NCBI RefSeq assembly: GCF_009764355.1
Contig: NZ_LNUA01000032.1
Span: forward strand, 558,001-622,000
DNA from: Companilactobacillus bobalius
Lineage (GTDB): Bacteria; Bacillota; Bacilli; Lactobacillales; Lactobacillaceae
Direction: 5' to 3'
DNA: 64,000 nt
The notes under the pieces are model-generated. The model made no database searches. It worked only from the letters and a program-made list of their open reading frames with translations, and had not been told where the DNA came from. Positions within the stretch are counted from its first letter, which is position 1. Each line of letters opens with the position of its first letter. The translations under genes were made by a program, and so were the position numbers. Positions 12,567 through 22,531 of the stretch are shown in pieces.

Positions 12567-13467
12567 TTTCGTTCTCCTTTGCTTGACTGTTTGCTAGAAG
12601 TGGGAAGCCACGTTTCTTTCTTTCCTCAACAAAGGCTTTAGCAACCTTATGAGCCATCTTTCTAATACGTGATAAGAAAGCAGCACGTTCAGTAACAGAA
12701 ACAGCACCACGAGCATCTAACAAGTTAAATGTATGTGAACACTTCAAGATGTAATCATAAGCCGGGTGAACCAAACCTAGATCCATCAAACGGTTAGCTT
12801 CTTTTTCATATTCATCAAAAAATTTGAAAAGCATATCTTGATTACTTTCTTCAAATGAATATTTTGAATGTTCATATTCTGGTTCTTTAAAGATATCACC
12901 GTACAAAACACCGTCGCCCCATTCAAGATCATAAACAGAGTTTACATCTTGGATGTATGATGCTAGACGTTCAACACCATAAGTGATTTCACTAGTTGTT
13001 GGATGACATTGAAGTCCACCGACTTGTTGGAAGTATGTAAATTGAGAAACTTCCATACCATCAAGCCAAACTTCCCAACCAACACCGGCACAACCCATTG
13101 ATGGGTTTTCCCAGTTATCCTCAACGAAACGAATATCATGTTCTAGTGGTTCAATACCTAAAGCACGTAATGAATCCAAATAATACTCTTGAATGTTTTC
13201 TGGAGCTGGTTTCATAACTACTTGGAATTGATGATGTTGGTATAAACGGTTAGGGTTTTCACCATAACGACCATCAGCTGGACGTCTTGATGGTTCAACG
13301 TAGGCAGCATTCCATGGTTCTGGTCCAATTGCACGTAAAAATGTGTATGGACTCATTGTTCCGGCACCTTTTTCTGTATCATATGCTTGCATTAACATGC
13401 AGCCCTTACTACCCCAAAATTTTTGAAGAGTAAGAATCATATCTTGTATATTTAACTTCTTAACCAT
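12559..13467 (-). CDS. glyQ: Glycyl-tRNA synthetase alpha subunit
   Basis: 302 residues. Class II synthetase alpha chain that activates glycine; motifs [53 protein letters not shown] and the C-terminal [19 protein letters not shown] are all typical. The ATG at 13465-13467 is chosen because GAAGGGAG lies just upstream; longer starts run into the T-box terminator. First gene of glyQS, overlapping glyS by 8 nt. Confidence 0.95.
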   Translation of the reverse strand: MVKKLNIQDMILTLQKFWGSKGCMLMQAYDTEKGAGTMSPYTFLRAIGPEPWNAAYVEPSRRPADGRYGENPNRLYQHHQFQVVMKPAPENIQEYYLDSLRALGIEPLEHDIRFVEDNWENPSMGCAGVGWEVWLDGMEVSQFTYFQQVGGLQCHPTTSEITYGVERLASYIQDVNSVYDLEWGDGVLYGDIFKEPEYEHSKYSFEESNQDMLFKFFDEYEKEANRLMDLGLVHPAYDYILKCSHTFNLLDARGAVSVTERAAFLSRIRKMAHKVAKAFVEERKKRGFPLLANSQAKENEND

Positions 13468-13489
13468 GTTTTCTCCCTTCAGGCAAAAC

Positions 13490-13680
13490 ACAAAAAAATC
13501 CCTTGCAGTGTACACTTAGGCACTCTCTGCAAGGGACGATTATTCGCGGTTCCACCCTAATTCAGGACAAAGTCCTGCTCTTTTATATTCAAATGAAAAT
13601 TATACGCCATAAATCTTAGTCAGGGCTTCCACCATCCCCTGTCGCTGTTTTCACATTTACAAATATAACCATTTTCATAA
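13490..13680 (-). promoter_or_regulatory. T-box leader of glyQS
   Basis: The T-box core AGGGTGGAACCGCG is at 13545-13558 on the minus strand, followed by a terminator (CCCTTGCAG paired with CTGCAAGGG, then seven T) at about 13494-13536. The core pairs with the acceptor end of uncharged tRNA and stabilises an antiterminator. A GGC triplet at 13606-13608 is a candidate glycine specifier; the stem I fold was not computed. Confidence 0.9.
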
Positions 13681-13694
13681 AGATTGTCAATTGG

Positions 13695-14453
13695 CTAAAA
13701 GCGCCAACGCTTCATTTTATCGATAAAAGTTTTACTTTTAGGATAATATCCAACTGTCCCCAAATAAATAGCATCAATCGCATGTTGGATCAAATCTTTA
13801 TTATTTTCTTTAATTTCAATTTTACCAACTTGATCTAAATTGATTTTACTGAACAAACGTAGAAAACAAATGATTCGTTTTGGAATATGCAAACGATGAA
13901 TATCGTTATCAAAGTGATTTGAACAAATTAATCCACCTAAAAGGACGGAAAAATCAAAGACACCTTCAGTTTCACCGCCAACCACACAAGCATCCATATT
14001 GGGTTTAACTCCAAAAGCATCCAACAATTTCATTTGCATGATATTGACAATGATCTGCGCATCATAGCCATTATCAATGTACAGCAGAGCTTTAAAGAGT
14101 TCTCGATACCAATTATCTGGTACAGGATCATCAATAAAAGCTTCATGATACAAGTCAAATAGAAAAGTAGCGTAGGCGTTCAATTCAATGTCTTGTACGA
14201 TCTCATCAAATTGTTTGATATTACTAGCTGAATTCAAATATGACAAACCATCATCTCGAACTACACCTGAGTATTCACCATACGAAAAGGTAATCACTGA
14301 ACCTGATATTTTTGATTTAGAGTTTTGCGTACTACGAACCAAAAAATTTCAAATGAGTACACTTTGAAGATGTTCCAAAGCTTGCTTTCCATCTAACTTA
14401 TAACGATGACGTCGTACAACAATTCCGAAGAAATTAGTTGCCGTTTGATGCAT
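13695..14453 (-). pseudogene. recO: DNA repair protein RecO, N-terminal OB domain disrupted
   Basis: RecO loads RecA with RecR in gap repair. The frame starts at the ATG at 14451-14453, overlapping the era stop by 1 nt. FFGIVVRR is the expected N-terminus; a 22-codon block with a TGA (about 14345-14410) replaces the middle of the OB fold, then LVRSTQNSKSKISGSV and the helical C-terminal domain continue in frame. Total 252 codons, normal for RecO. The block length matches the family spacing exactly. Probably a sequence error. Confidence 0.85.
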
Positions 14454-15367
14454 TAATTATTCAAGTCCTTCAATGAATAGCCAGCACTAGCTAAAAAGGC
14501 TGGATCATCACGCCAATTTTTCTTAACACGTACCCAAAGTTTCAAATTGATCTTCTCACCTAACAAATGTTCAATCTTAATACGTGAACCAAATGCTGAC
14601 AGCCATAAACCCTGAAGATGCACCTGTACCGCAAACCAATATTGCCTTTAAACTCATATTCTCTCCTAAATTGACAATTGAAGTTTACCGGCAGCACTAC
14701 GTTGATTCATCGATTCAACTACAACCGCAATTGAATGAGGAATTTCATCACGTGTATCTTCCAAAATCTTTTCACGAATCAATTCGCCAACAATAAAGTA
14801 TTCTGGGTGATCAGTGATTTGGTCATCAGCATAATATTGTGGTCCAACTGGCAAAGCCTTTGTCAAAGAATCAATCAAATCATCAACATTGTTACCATTA
14901 GTTGCGGAAATTGGAATAACTTCAGCAAAATCCATCAAATCTTTGTATTCGTCGATTTGTGGCATCATTTCATCAGGATTGATCAAATCAATCTTGTTTA
15001 GAATCAAGAAAACTGGAGCCTTAACTTTCTTTAATTCTTCGATGATAAATTTATCTCCAGGACCGGCTTGTTCTCCAGCTTCTGTCATGAATAGTACAGC
15101 ATCAACTTCTTTAAGAGCTGAAATGGCAGCCTTATCCATATTCATGATATATTTGTTTTCATTATTCATAATTCCTGGTGTATCCAAGAAAATAATCTGA
15201 CGTTCATCATCAGTAAAAATCCCTTGAATCTTATTACGTGTTGTTTGTGCTTTAGGTGATGTAATAGCAATTTGTTCTTTAATAATACGATTCATAAATG
15301 TTGATTTACCAACATTTGGACGTCCAATAATTGCTACAAAACCCGATTTATAATTTTTATTATCCAT
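14453..15367 (-). pseudogene. era: GTPase Era, KH domain disrupted by a foreign block
   Basis: Essential GTPase that binds 16S rRNA during 30S assembly. G motifs are clear: GRPNVGKST (G1), TTRNKIQGI (G2), DTPGI (G3), NKID (G4), SATNG (G5). In the C-terminal KH domain the segment after AAGKLQL is replaced by a block with stops (about 14595-14675); the frame resumes at [26 protein letters not shown] and ends LKDLNN. The total of 304 residues matches Era. The block, read on the same strand, is a ribosome binding site plus the start of a PTS EIIB gene ([19 protein letters not shown]). Between cdd (1 bp) and recO (1-nt overlap). Confidence 0.92.
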
Positions 15368-15368
15368 A

Positions 15369-15770
15369 TTAATTCATATCCTCATCACTGAATGCTAGTG
15401 GCAAAATTTCTTTGAAAGTATATTTCTTACAGTCATTACGATTATTAGCTAAGAAAACAATATCATCTGGTCCCATAAATTCACTCATCACTTGACGACA
15501 AGCTCCACAGGGTTTTGATATCTCTTTGGTCCCATTAGTGATTACGATTGCCTTAGCCTTCTTAGCACCTTCAGAAACAGCCTTAAAGATAGCTGTCCTT
15601 TCAGCACAATTAGTTAAACCAAATGAAGCATTTTCGATGTTAACACCAGAATAGATTTTGTCGTTATCACAAAGAATTGCTGCGCCAACCTGATAATGAG
15701 AATAAGGAGCATAAGCATTTTGCATAGCCTTATCAGCAACATCAAATAGCTGTTGTTCGTTAATTTCCAC
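15369..15770 (-). CDS. cdd: Cytidine deaminase
   Basis: 133 residues, homotetrameric Zn enzyme of pyrimidine salvage that turns cytidine into uridine. Catalytic NCAERTAIF and the Zn-binding [12 protein letters not shown] are present. The GTG at 15768-15770 is taken as start because AAAGGAG lies about 10 nt upstream and it gives the normal family length; longer frames lack family similarity. Immediately upstream of era. Confidence 0.93.
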   Translation of the reverse strand: MEINEQQLFDVADKAMQNAYAPYSHYQVGAAILCDNDKIYSGVNIENASFGLTNCAERTAIFKAVSEGAKKAKAIVITNGTKEISKPCGACRQVMSEFMGPDDIVFLANNRNDCKKYTFKEILPLAFSDEDMN

Positions 15771-15864
15771 TAGTTTCAGTCTCCTTTTTGTATTTCTACT
15801 ATGTTTATAATACAAGAGATTAGGCAAACTAAAAAGTAAAAGCTCACTTATTTTTTCAAAAATA

Positions 15865-15897
15865 AGAGCAGGCAATCAAAATACGATTACCTGCTCT
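15865..15897 (-). terminator. Hairpin between ybeY and cdd
   Basis: AGAGCAGGTAATC and GATTGCCTGCTCT form a strong stem on the minus strand, followed by TTATTTTTG. It probably weakens read-through from phoH-ybeY into cdd. Confidence 0.65.
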
Positions 15898-15902
15898 CAA
15901 TT

Positions 15903-16373
15903 TTATTTTTCTAAACCGTAAGCACCCAAAATCTTTTCTTGTAAACCAATCATGACTTTCTCGTCTTCTTTCTTGATATGGTCATAGCCATTCAAGTGAA
16001 GAATTCCATGCACAATTGTATAACCCAATTCACGATCAAATGAATGTTCATAGTCTTTAGCGTGTTCCGCTACAATCTCAGTACTAATAAACAAATCACC
16101 TAAATCAACTGGTAAATCAGGAATTTGATTTTCTAGATAGTCTAGTGAATCCTCACCATCATTAATGGCAAAACTAATAACATCAGTCGCACGATCAACA
16201 TTACGATACTCTTTATTAATATCATGAATACCATCTTTAGTTACAAAATGAATTGATAGTTGTGTATTTTCCTTTAATTCCAATTGATTAAAAGTAAATT
16301 GAACAATATCTTTCACCCAATTTTCTCTATCTTTGTCGATCAAATTATCATCATTAAAAATTTCTAAGTCCAT
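15903..16373 (-). CDS. ybeY: Endoribonuclease YbeY (16S rRNA 3' end maturation)
   Basis: 156 residues. The Zn-binding signature HGILHLNGYDH is near residue 117 and the preceding block YRNVDRATDVISFA is typical. The enzyme acts in 16S rRNA processing and 70S quality control. 15 bp downstream of phoH, the usual pairing in Firmicutes. Confidence 0.95.
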   Translation of the reverse strand: MDLEIFNDDNLIDKDRENWVKDIVQFTFNQLELKENTQLSIHFVTKDGIHDINKEYRNVDRATDVISFAINDGEDSLDYLENQIPDLPVDLGDLFISTEIVAEHAKDYEHSFDRELGYTIVHGILHLNGYDHIKKEDEKVMIGLQEKILGAYGLEK

Positions 16374-16388
16374 AATAATTCCCCAATA

Positions 16389-17366
16389 TTATTTTTCTTT
16401 TTTATCTGAATCCTCATAAGCGTCAATAATTTCAGCAACAACTGGATGTCTAACAACATCAGCTGATGTGAAGTTAACAAATTCAATATGTGGCAAATTC
16501 TTCAAAACTGATTGTGCTTGGATCAAACCACTACGAGTATGACCAGGTAGATCAATTTGAGAAATATCACCATTTACAATCATTTTAGAATCAAACCCTA
16601 AACGTGTTAAGAACATTTTCATCTGTTCTCTAGTAGTATTTTGAGCTTCATCCAAAATAACAAATGATTCATCCAGTGTACGGCCTCTCATATAAGCCAA
16701 TGGTGCAACTTCAATCACACCTCTTTCAAGCAAGCGACTAGTGTGGTCAGACCCTAGAATGGCATACAAGGCATCGTAGATAGGTCTCATGTATGGATCA
16801 ACCTTTTCTTTAAGATCACCTGGTAAAAATCCTAAGCTCTCTCCGGCTTCGACAGCGGGTCTAGTAAGGATGATTCTTTGAACTTTACCTTGTTTCAAGG
16901 CTGCCACAGCCATAACAACGGCTAAATAAGTTTTACCAGTACCAGCAGGTCCAATACCAAAGGTAATGTCATTGTGATTAATGGCATTGACATACTGTCT
17001 CTGACCAAAATTACGTACACGAACTGGCTTGCCACTGAAATCTTTGATCAACTCATCTTTATATAAGTCGCCAAAATAATCCAGCGTACCACGTTCGTCC
17101 ATCTTTAGACCGCTTACAACATCAGCTGACCCTAGAGTCACACCACTGTTGACTAATTCCATGAATTTATTTAAAAGATTAACGGCATGCTTAACATTGT
17201 CCTCTGCACCCGTAACATCTAATCGATCGCCAAAGGCATGGATTTCAACACTTAATCCTTCTTCAATTAAATGTAAGTTGCTATCATTTACGCCAAAAAG
17301 ACTGATTGCGTTTTGAGGATTCTTAATTTGAATGCTTTCTTTACTTTGTTCAACTTTTTCTGTCAA
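16389..17366 (-). CDS. phoH: PhoH family ATPase
   Basis: 325 residues. The P-loop GIGPAGTGKTYLAV, the block ILTRPAVEAGESLGFLPGDL and the Walker B VILDEAQN are intact; an N-terminal KH-like segment precedes them. Cytoplasmic NTPase linked to RNA metabolism, transcribed with ybeY. Confidence 0.93.
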   Translation of the reverse strand: MTEKVEQSKESIQIKNPQNAISLFGVNDSNLHLIEEGLSVEIHAFGDRLDVTGAEDNVKHAVNLLNKFMELVNSGVTLGSADVVSGLKMDERGTLDYFGDLYKDELIKDFSGKPVRVRNFGQRQYVNAINHNDITFGIGPAGTGKTYLAVVMAVAALKQGKVQRIILTRPAVEAGESLGFLPGDLKEKVDPYMRPIYDALYAILGSDHTSRLLERGVIEVAPLAYMRGRTLDESFVILDEAQNTTREQMKMFLTRLGFDSKMIVNGDISQIDLPGHTRSGLIQAQSVLKNLPHIEFVNFTSADVVRHPVVAEIIDAYEDSDKKEK

Positions 17367-17428
17367 TAAAAACGAACCTCCATCTTACTTTGAATGATAT
17401 CACAAAGCTGAATTTTTTTGACAAAAAA

Positions 17429-17460
17429 AAGGTTAAAACAATTTAAATTGTTTTAACCTT
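17429..17460. terminator. Perfect 32-bp palindrome, rpsU terminator
   Basis: AAGGTTAAAACAATTT is followed directly by its exact inverse complement, with a T-run on the minus strand. It lies 11 bp after the rpsU stop codon. Confidence 0.75.
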
Positions 17461-17471
17461 AAAAGAAACTA

Positions 17472-17654
17472 TTAACGACGTTTCTTGTTGCGCTTGCGAG
17501 CAGCCTCTGACTTTAACTTTCTCTTGACACTTGGCTTTTCGTAAAACTCACGTTTTCTATATTCTTGAAGTGTACCACTCTTTGAAACAGAACGTTTGAA
17601 TCGACGAAGAGCATCATCAAGCGACTCGTTTTCACGAACGACGGTTTTTGCCAT
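17472..17654 (-). CDS. rpsU: 30S ribosomal protein S21
   Basis: 60 residues. Typical [20 protein letters not shown] start and a very basic tail ([13 protein letters not shown]). Binds the platform of the 30S subunit and helps initiation. Start preceded by GGAGGGATT. Own terminator; first gene of the phoH-ybeY cluster. Confidence 0.96.
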   Translation of the reverse strand: MAKTVVRENESLDDALRRFKRSVSKSGTLQEYRKREFYEKPSVKRKLKSEAARKRNKKRR

Positions 17655-17776
17655 ATGATAATCCCTCCTTCCGCATTCTAACGTAACTGTCTATTGCTCT
17701 TGCAGTTCATATGTTATTATAACAAAAAGAAGATAATGTTCAAATATTTTTTTAAATTTTTTTGGAGGAATTTATT

Positions 17777-18598
17777 ATGAAAGAGAAATTAAACGTCTTC
17801 GTTCTATCTGATGGTGTCGGTGAAACGGCTCTGAGAGTTGCTAAAGCGGCATTTGCGCAATTCCCCAACATGGATACAACTTACACTAAATATCCATTCG
17901 TAAAAAATAATCCGCAGCTAGAAAACATCCTAAATTTAGCAAAAAAGAAGCAAGCGGTCATTTTACACACAATTGTCTCAACCGAAATTTGTAATGTCAT
18001 CAATGAATTTTGTCAGGATAATCATATAGTTTATTATGATATTCTAAATCCAATCATTGGTACTTTCTCTCAAATGGTTCATCAAAAACCCTTGCGTAAA
18101 AAAGGACTCTTACATGAATTGGATAAAGATTATTTTGACATGATCTCCGCTATGGAATTTACTGTAACTAATGATGACGGTCAGAATCCTAAAGGTTTCT
18201 TAGAAGCTGACTTAGTTCTTCTAGGTATCTCCAGAACCTCTAAAACACCCCTATCACTCTATCTCGCTAATAAAAACATCAAGGTAGCTAATTTACCTAT
18301 AGGTCCCTCATTAGCCATCCCAGACGAACTATGGGCCGTTGATTCACATAAGATAGTTGGATTAACTAATGATATGAATGTTTTGCAAAAAATTCGTCGT
18401 CAAAGAATGATTGCTTACGGCTTAGATGCCAACACTACTTATTCTGAAGAAGACGAAATTCAAAAAGAATTAGACTACTCAAATAAAATTTACGAAAAAT
18501 TGGGCTGTCCTGTGATCAATGTAGCCGATCGTTCAATTGAGGAAACCGCTGCTATTATCATGGAACAATTAAATTTTAATGGATATAAGAAGAGCTAA
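17777..18598 (+). CDS. ppsR: Pyruvate phosphate dikinase regulator (bifunctional kinase/pyrophosphorylase, DUF299)
   Basis: 273 residues. Family blocks FVLSDGVGETALRVAKAA, the P-loop-like GISRTSKTPLSLYLA and QRMIAYG are present. The family phosphorylates and dephosphorylates a threonine of PPDK or PEP synthase in response to ADP. The ATG at 17777 is chosen because TTTGGAGGAATT lies just upstream; a longer TTG start would sit inside the ribosome binding site. Divergent from rpsU. No dikinase gene is in the window. Confidence 0.9.
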   Translation: MKEKLNVFVLSDGVGETALRVAKAAFAQFPNMDTTYTKYPFVKNNPQLENILNLAKKKQAVILHTIVSTEICNVINEFCQDNHIVYYDILNPIIGTFSQMVHQKPLRKKGLLHELDKDYFDMISAMEFTVTNDDGQNPKGFLEADLVLLGISRTSKTPLSLYLANKNIKVANLPIGPSLAIPDELWAVDSHKIVGLTNDMNVLQKIRRQRMIAYGLDANTTYSEEDEIQKELDYSNKIYEKLGCPVINVADRSIEETAAIIMEQLNFNGYKKS

Positions 18599-18614
18599 CT
18601 CAAATGAGTTAGCT
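18593..18614. terminator. Bidirectional terminator between ppsR and nfo
   Basis: AGCTAACTC - AAAT - GAGTTAGCT hairpin followed by six T on the plus strand, in the gap between convergent genes; it overlaps the ppsR stop. Confidence 0.8.
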
Positions 18615-18617
18615 TTT

Positions 18618-19517
18618 TTAATTGTTCTGAATTAATTTCTCTTTCATTTCTGGATCAAATCTACCCGCACGAAGCATTTCAATCTCTGGCTTGAAAGGTG
18701 CGATTCCCTTTTTATCATTCTCATCTTTTTTTACATAAGGTGTTTCCATGATTTTAGGGACACTTTCCAGTTGTGGATGATGAGCTACATAATTCAAGGC
18801 ATCGAAACCAATTGTTCCAAAGCCAATGTCTTCATGACGGTCTTTATGAGAACCACGTTCATTCTTAGAATCATTTAAATGAATCACTGACAACTTGTCC
18901 AAACCGATAATATGATCGAATTCATTCAAAACACCATCAAAATCATTTTTAATGTCGTATCCGGCATCACTCATGTGACAAGTATCCATTGTGACGGACA
19001 ACTTATCATTTTGAACACAATTATCAAAAATTTGTGCAATTTGTTCGAAACTAGTACCGACCTCTGTTCCTTTGCCGGCCATTGTTTCAATTGCTATGGA
19101 AACTTTTTGATTAGGGTCAATTGCTTCGTTCAAAGCTTGTCCAATTTGTTTAAGCGCAATATTCGGACCTTGTTTCAAATGTGCTCCCGGATGAAAACTC
19201 AATGCCTCAATACCTAAAGCATCAGCACGTTTTATTTCATCGTGCATAAAGGAAATTCCAAATTTAAGATTTTCCGGTTTTACCGTATTACCTAAATTAA
19301 TAATATATGGGGCATGACCAATAATGTGATCAATTCCATAAAGTTTTAATAAACGTTGACCTTCTGGAATATTCATTTCTGAAATATCCTTACGACGCGT
19401 GTTCTGCGGTGCACCGGTAAAAATCATCATTGCATTAGCATCGTAACTATGTGCTTCTCTAGCAGAACCCGCTAGCATTTTAGGTGCCTTCATGGCAACA
19501 TGTGAACCAATTATCAT
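18618..19517 (-). CDS. nfo: Endonuclease IV (AP endonuclease)
   Basis: 299 residues. Trinuclear-Zn TIM barrel that cleaves abasic sites in base-excision repair. Metal ligands are seen in [29 protein letters not shown] and VIHLNDSKN with [11 protein letters not shown]. Family-typical length. Monogenic, convergent with ppsR. Confidence 0.95.
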   Translation of the reverse strand: MIIGSHVAMKAPKMLAGSAREAHSYDANAMMIFTGAPQNTRRKDISEMNIPEGQRLLKLYGIDHIIGHAPYIINLGNTVKPENLKFGISFMHDEIKRADALGIEALSFHPGAHLKQGPNIALKQIGQALNEAIDPNQKVSIAIETMAGKGTEVGTSFEQIAQIFDNCVQNDKLSVTMDTCHMSDAGYDIKNDFDGVLNEFDHIIGLDKLSVIHLNDSKNERGSHKDRHEDIGFGTIGFDALNYVAHHPQLESVPKIMETPYVKKDENDKKGIAPFKPEIEMLRAGRFDPEMKEKLIQNN

Positions 19518-19622
19518 TTAAATTTCTCCCTCTTTAACAAATCAAACAAGTTAGATTCTATACCTTATTGTTCCCACATTAAAACACAAGCACTGAACCT
19601 AACACAAAAAATAATATTTTAA

Positions 19623-19790
19623 GACGATTCTATACTATGTGTACCAGGCATAAAAAGTAATAACATTAAAAATGTTTCAGTTGAGGATTTCAGATTCAAC
19701 GAAATAGAACATCATCGTAAGTTAAAGAACCAAAGATACTCAATTACTGACATAAAGGTCTTAAACACTACTCGTAAGGGTCCAATCTAA
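19623..19790 (+). other. Orphan open frame, possible gene fragment
   Basis: On the plus strand a 55-codon open stretch without start reads like coding sequence (IKNVSVEDFRFNEIEHHRK ... SITDIKVLNTT) and ends over the last codons of the convergent surface-protein gene. No family recognised. It may be the remnant of a gene, a misplaced block like those described elsewhere, or chance. Confidence 0.25.
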
Positions 19791-22151
19791 GATTGTCGAA
19801 TAATTACCGTTCAATGCATACTTATCATTATTCATATTTAGTAAAACACCATGATACTCATCCCATTTCAAATCATTGGTTCCCACACCAATTTTTCCAT
19901 CATAAACTTCGGTTGGTTCTGATGAAAGGACATTATCATTATCATTACCATTACCCTTAAAGATCAGTACATTATTTAAAGTATTTGTGTTATCAGAAAT
20001 ATCTGTCAGAGGCCTTTCCATTGAAACTGATAAAGATGCCTGCATAGCTTCTTCTGGATAATTATCATTCATGATCTCTATAGAAAATTCATTCGTCTTT
20101 CGATGAACTAAGCCTGAATAGCTTGAAACACTTCCGAACTCTATGTCAGGCACCTTCAAAGATACGTCAATTTTAGGTTGTTGTTGCCAAACATAAGTTA
20201 CGGCAGGACTTCCAGGTGAAGAGAATTTCTTCATAATTGCCTCATTAGTTATCAAATCACCGACTGGTACATGATCAGTACCCCCATTTACTTTATCTAC
20301 CTCTTGCCATCTATCACTATCTGCTTTACAAGATGTACCCGGAATAGCCGTTCCTGAAACAGGTGCAGGGATTCCTGATGACGTCCGTAATACAACTTTT
20401 GGACCTAGTTCTATTTTCCAAAGGGAAGTGTCATTAGTAAAAATGTTATCAACATTACTATTTTCAGTTTCATTAGTTGAAACAGCATCGGCAACCGTGG
20501 CTGCTTTAATAGTATCGAAATTTGAAAGATCCAATGTTTCCAAACTGGTCATCGAATTAAACATAGAATTAAAATTTTTTGCATTAGAAGTATCCCAATT
20601 CTCTATTGGCAAATCCGTTAATGTTTTTGCGTTATAAAAGGTTTTGGAAAAATTTGTAACTTTTGAAACATCCCAATTTTGCAAAGGAATTGTTTTTGCA
20701 CCACTAAATCCTGAAAACATTGAACTCATACTGGTCAATGAACTGGTATTCCAATTTTTTAAAAAATCAATATCAAATATTTCTGCGTCAGCAAACATAT
20801 TATCCATTGATGTTACTTTGGAAGTATCCCAGTCGGCGATATTAAATTCACTAGTATCACTAAGATTGGTCCCTTTGAACATATAATTCATGCTAGTTAC
20901 CGAGCTGGTATCAAAATCTCCAATTACCTTCTTTAAATTACTTGCACCGATAAAAAGATAATCCATTGACTTAATACTAGATGTATCATATTTAGACAAA
21001 TCAATAGTCTTAAAACTCGTAAAACTAAACATTCCTGCCATGTTTGTAACCTTGTCGGTTACCAATGTTTGATACCCTTTTAAATTATCCTCATTCAATA
21101 AACGAGAGTTATAAAACATATACCCTACATTGGAAAGACTATTTGTTTTCCATTTAGAAATATCGAGTCCCGTTAAATTAGAATTTCCCGAAAACATATA
21201 ACTCATATCTTTGACATTAGAAACATCCCAATTTTCAAGAAAAGATAAATCAGTCTCTTTAGTATTACTAAACATACTACTCATACTAGTTACTTTTGAT
21301 GTATTCCAATCAGCAATATTCTTCACTTTATCAATGTTATTATCACCTGAAAACATACCATTCATTTTGGTTACACTGGAAATATCCCAATTGCTTAAAT
21401 CTAATGAATCAAAAACTGTATTTCTAAACAAATAATTCATTGTATTTACTTTTGAAACATTCCAGTTTTTAATCTCATTGGAATCGCTCTTTGTGAAATC
21501 AACACCAGAAAAAGTATAATTTAAGTTTATTACATTAGAAGTATCAAACTTAGATATATCCATACTAGTCAGTGACTTATCATTTATAAATAAATAGCTT
21601 ATATCTGTACATTTTGAAGTATTCCAAGTATTCAAACCACTGATTTGAATTAGATTAGAGTCATTTCTAAAAAATGCTTTCAAGGTAGTAGCGTTAGAAA
21701 CATCCAAATTTGTAACGTCAATAGTTTTAACATTAGTCAATCCCGAGAAGGGCCCATAATCCCCACTTGTACCTAAAATACTGACCCCTTTATCAACAGA
21801 AACACTAGTAATTGAACTAGCATACGAAATCCAACTTCCTTGACCATCTGCTAAAACTCCAGCATGAATTGTTAATTTACCATCACTATCAATATCCCAC
21901 GTACAAGTACCATCTTTACCACTACTAACAATAGTAGTCGTTAACGGTGTGAATAATAAAGAAGTCGTACTTTTGTTAGTCGTAAAATCATTATTTATAG
22001 TCATCATTTTCTGAATGCCTATTGTGGTATCCGCCTTAACTGTTTGATTACTTTTTAAAAAAATTGCCGCCATAAAAAAAGTACTAATTAACACAAAAAA
22101 CAATCGATAATTTACATTATAAATATTTATTTTCTTCCCAAAATAAAACAT
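19761..22151 (-). CDS. BspA-like leucine-rich surface protein with WxL-like C-terminus
   Basis: About 796 residues. The signal peptide has a hydrophobic core LFFVLISTFFMAAIFL. There follow about 15 repeats of the DUF285/BspA type (consensus WDTSKVTSMSSMF), then a C-terminal part with IDVSLKVPDIEFGS and a terminal LDWTLTSSV that resembles the distal motif of WxL wall-binding domains. Secreted, probably held non-covalently on peptidoglycan. The ATG at 22149-22151 is chosen over an upstream one because AAAGGATTG lies in front of it. No partner WxL genes (DUF916, LPXTG) lie nearby, which is unusual for this class. Confidence 0.85.
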   Translation of the reverse strand: MFYFGKKINIYNVNYRLFFVLISTFFMAAIFLKSNQTVKADTTIGIQKMMTINNDFTTNKSTTSLLFTPLTTTIVSSGKDGTCTWDIDSDGKLTIHAGVLADGQGSWISYASSITSVSVDKGVSILGTSGDYGPFSGLTNVKTIDVTNLDVSNATTLKAFFRNDSNLIQISGLNTWNTSKCTDISYLFINDKSLTSMDISKFDTSNVINLNYTFSGVDFTKSDSNEIKNWNVSKVNTMNYLFRNTVFDSLDLSNWDISSVTKMNGMFSGDNNIDKVKNIADWNTSKVTSMSSMFSNTKETDLSFLENWDVSNVKDMSYMFSGNSNLTGLDISKWKTNSLSNVGYMFYNSRLLNEDNLKGYQTLVTDKVTNMAGMFSFTSFKTIDLSKYDTSSIKSMDYLFIGASNLKKVIGDFDTSSVTSMNYMFKGTNLSDTSEFNIADWDTSKVTSMDNMFADAEIFDIDFLKNWNTSSLTSMSSMFSGFSGAKTIPLQNWDVSKVTNFSKTFYNAKTLTDLPIENWDTSNAKNFNSMFNSMTSLETLDLSNFDTIKAATVADAVSTNETENSNVDNIFTNDTSLWKIELGPKVVLRTSSGIPAPVSGTAIPGTSCKADSDRWQEVDKVNGGTDHVPVGDLITNEAIMKKFSSPGSPAVTYVWQQQPKIDVSLKVPDIEFGSVSSYSGLVHRKTNEFSIEIMNDNYPEEAMQASLSVSMERPLTDISDNTNTLNNVLIFKGNGNDNDNVLSSEPTEVYDGKIGVGTNDLKWDEYHGVLLNMNNDKYALNGNYSTILDWTLTSSV

Positions 22152-22499
22152 ACAAATATCAATCCTTTCGTCATCAGAAGTATACAACATAAAGAATTAT
22201 TTAATATCTCTTTTATAAAACATTTTGTAAGTGGCAAATATTTTATAAATTCCATTTTTATGTAGAAAATTTTCTACAAACAAAAATTTGTATTGTATAT
22301 TGATATATCAAGGATAGTTGTGACAATATTGTTTAATTAATAAAATATTTATTCTTAATCAATCTTTTTTTTAATTACAATGACAAGTAAAAAAGCATTT
22401 TTAATACTAAAATCAATCAATATTATGAAATTAACAGCAAATATAAAGAATTATTCTTAAGTCATACAGTCAAACATGAAGCAACTAATTTCGACAAAA
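22152..22499. other. Long AT-rich intergenic region
   Basis: No gene seen. It holds the promoter region of the leucine-rich surface protein on the minus strand and the palindrome TAGAAAATTTTCTA at about 22263-22276, which could be a regulator site. No RNA gene recognised. Confidence 0.4.
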
Positions 22500-22531
22500 A
22501 AAGAACAAAACCAAACGGTTTTGTCCTTTTT
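22500..22531 (-). terminator. Terminator of the YitT-family gene
   Basis: ACAAAACC and GGTTTTGT form the stem on the minus strand, followed by TCTTTTTTTG. Directly overlaps the end of the coding region. Confidence 0.7.

Noticed and set aside
14584..14796. Plus-strand 70-residue open frame antisense to era
   Set aside because: Shadow frame created partly by the EIIB-like block; no family similarity.
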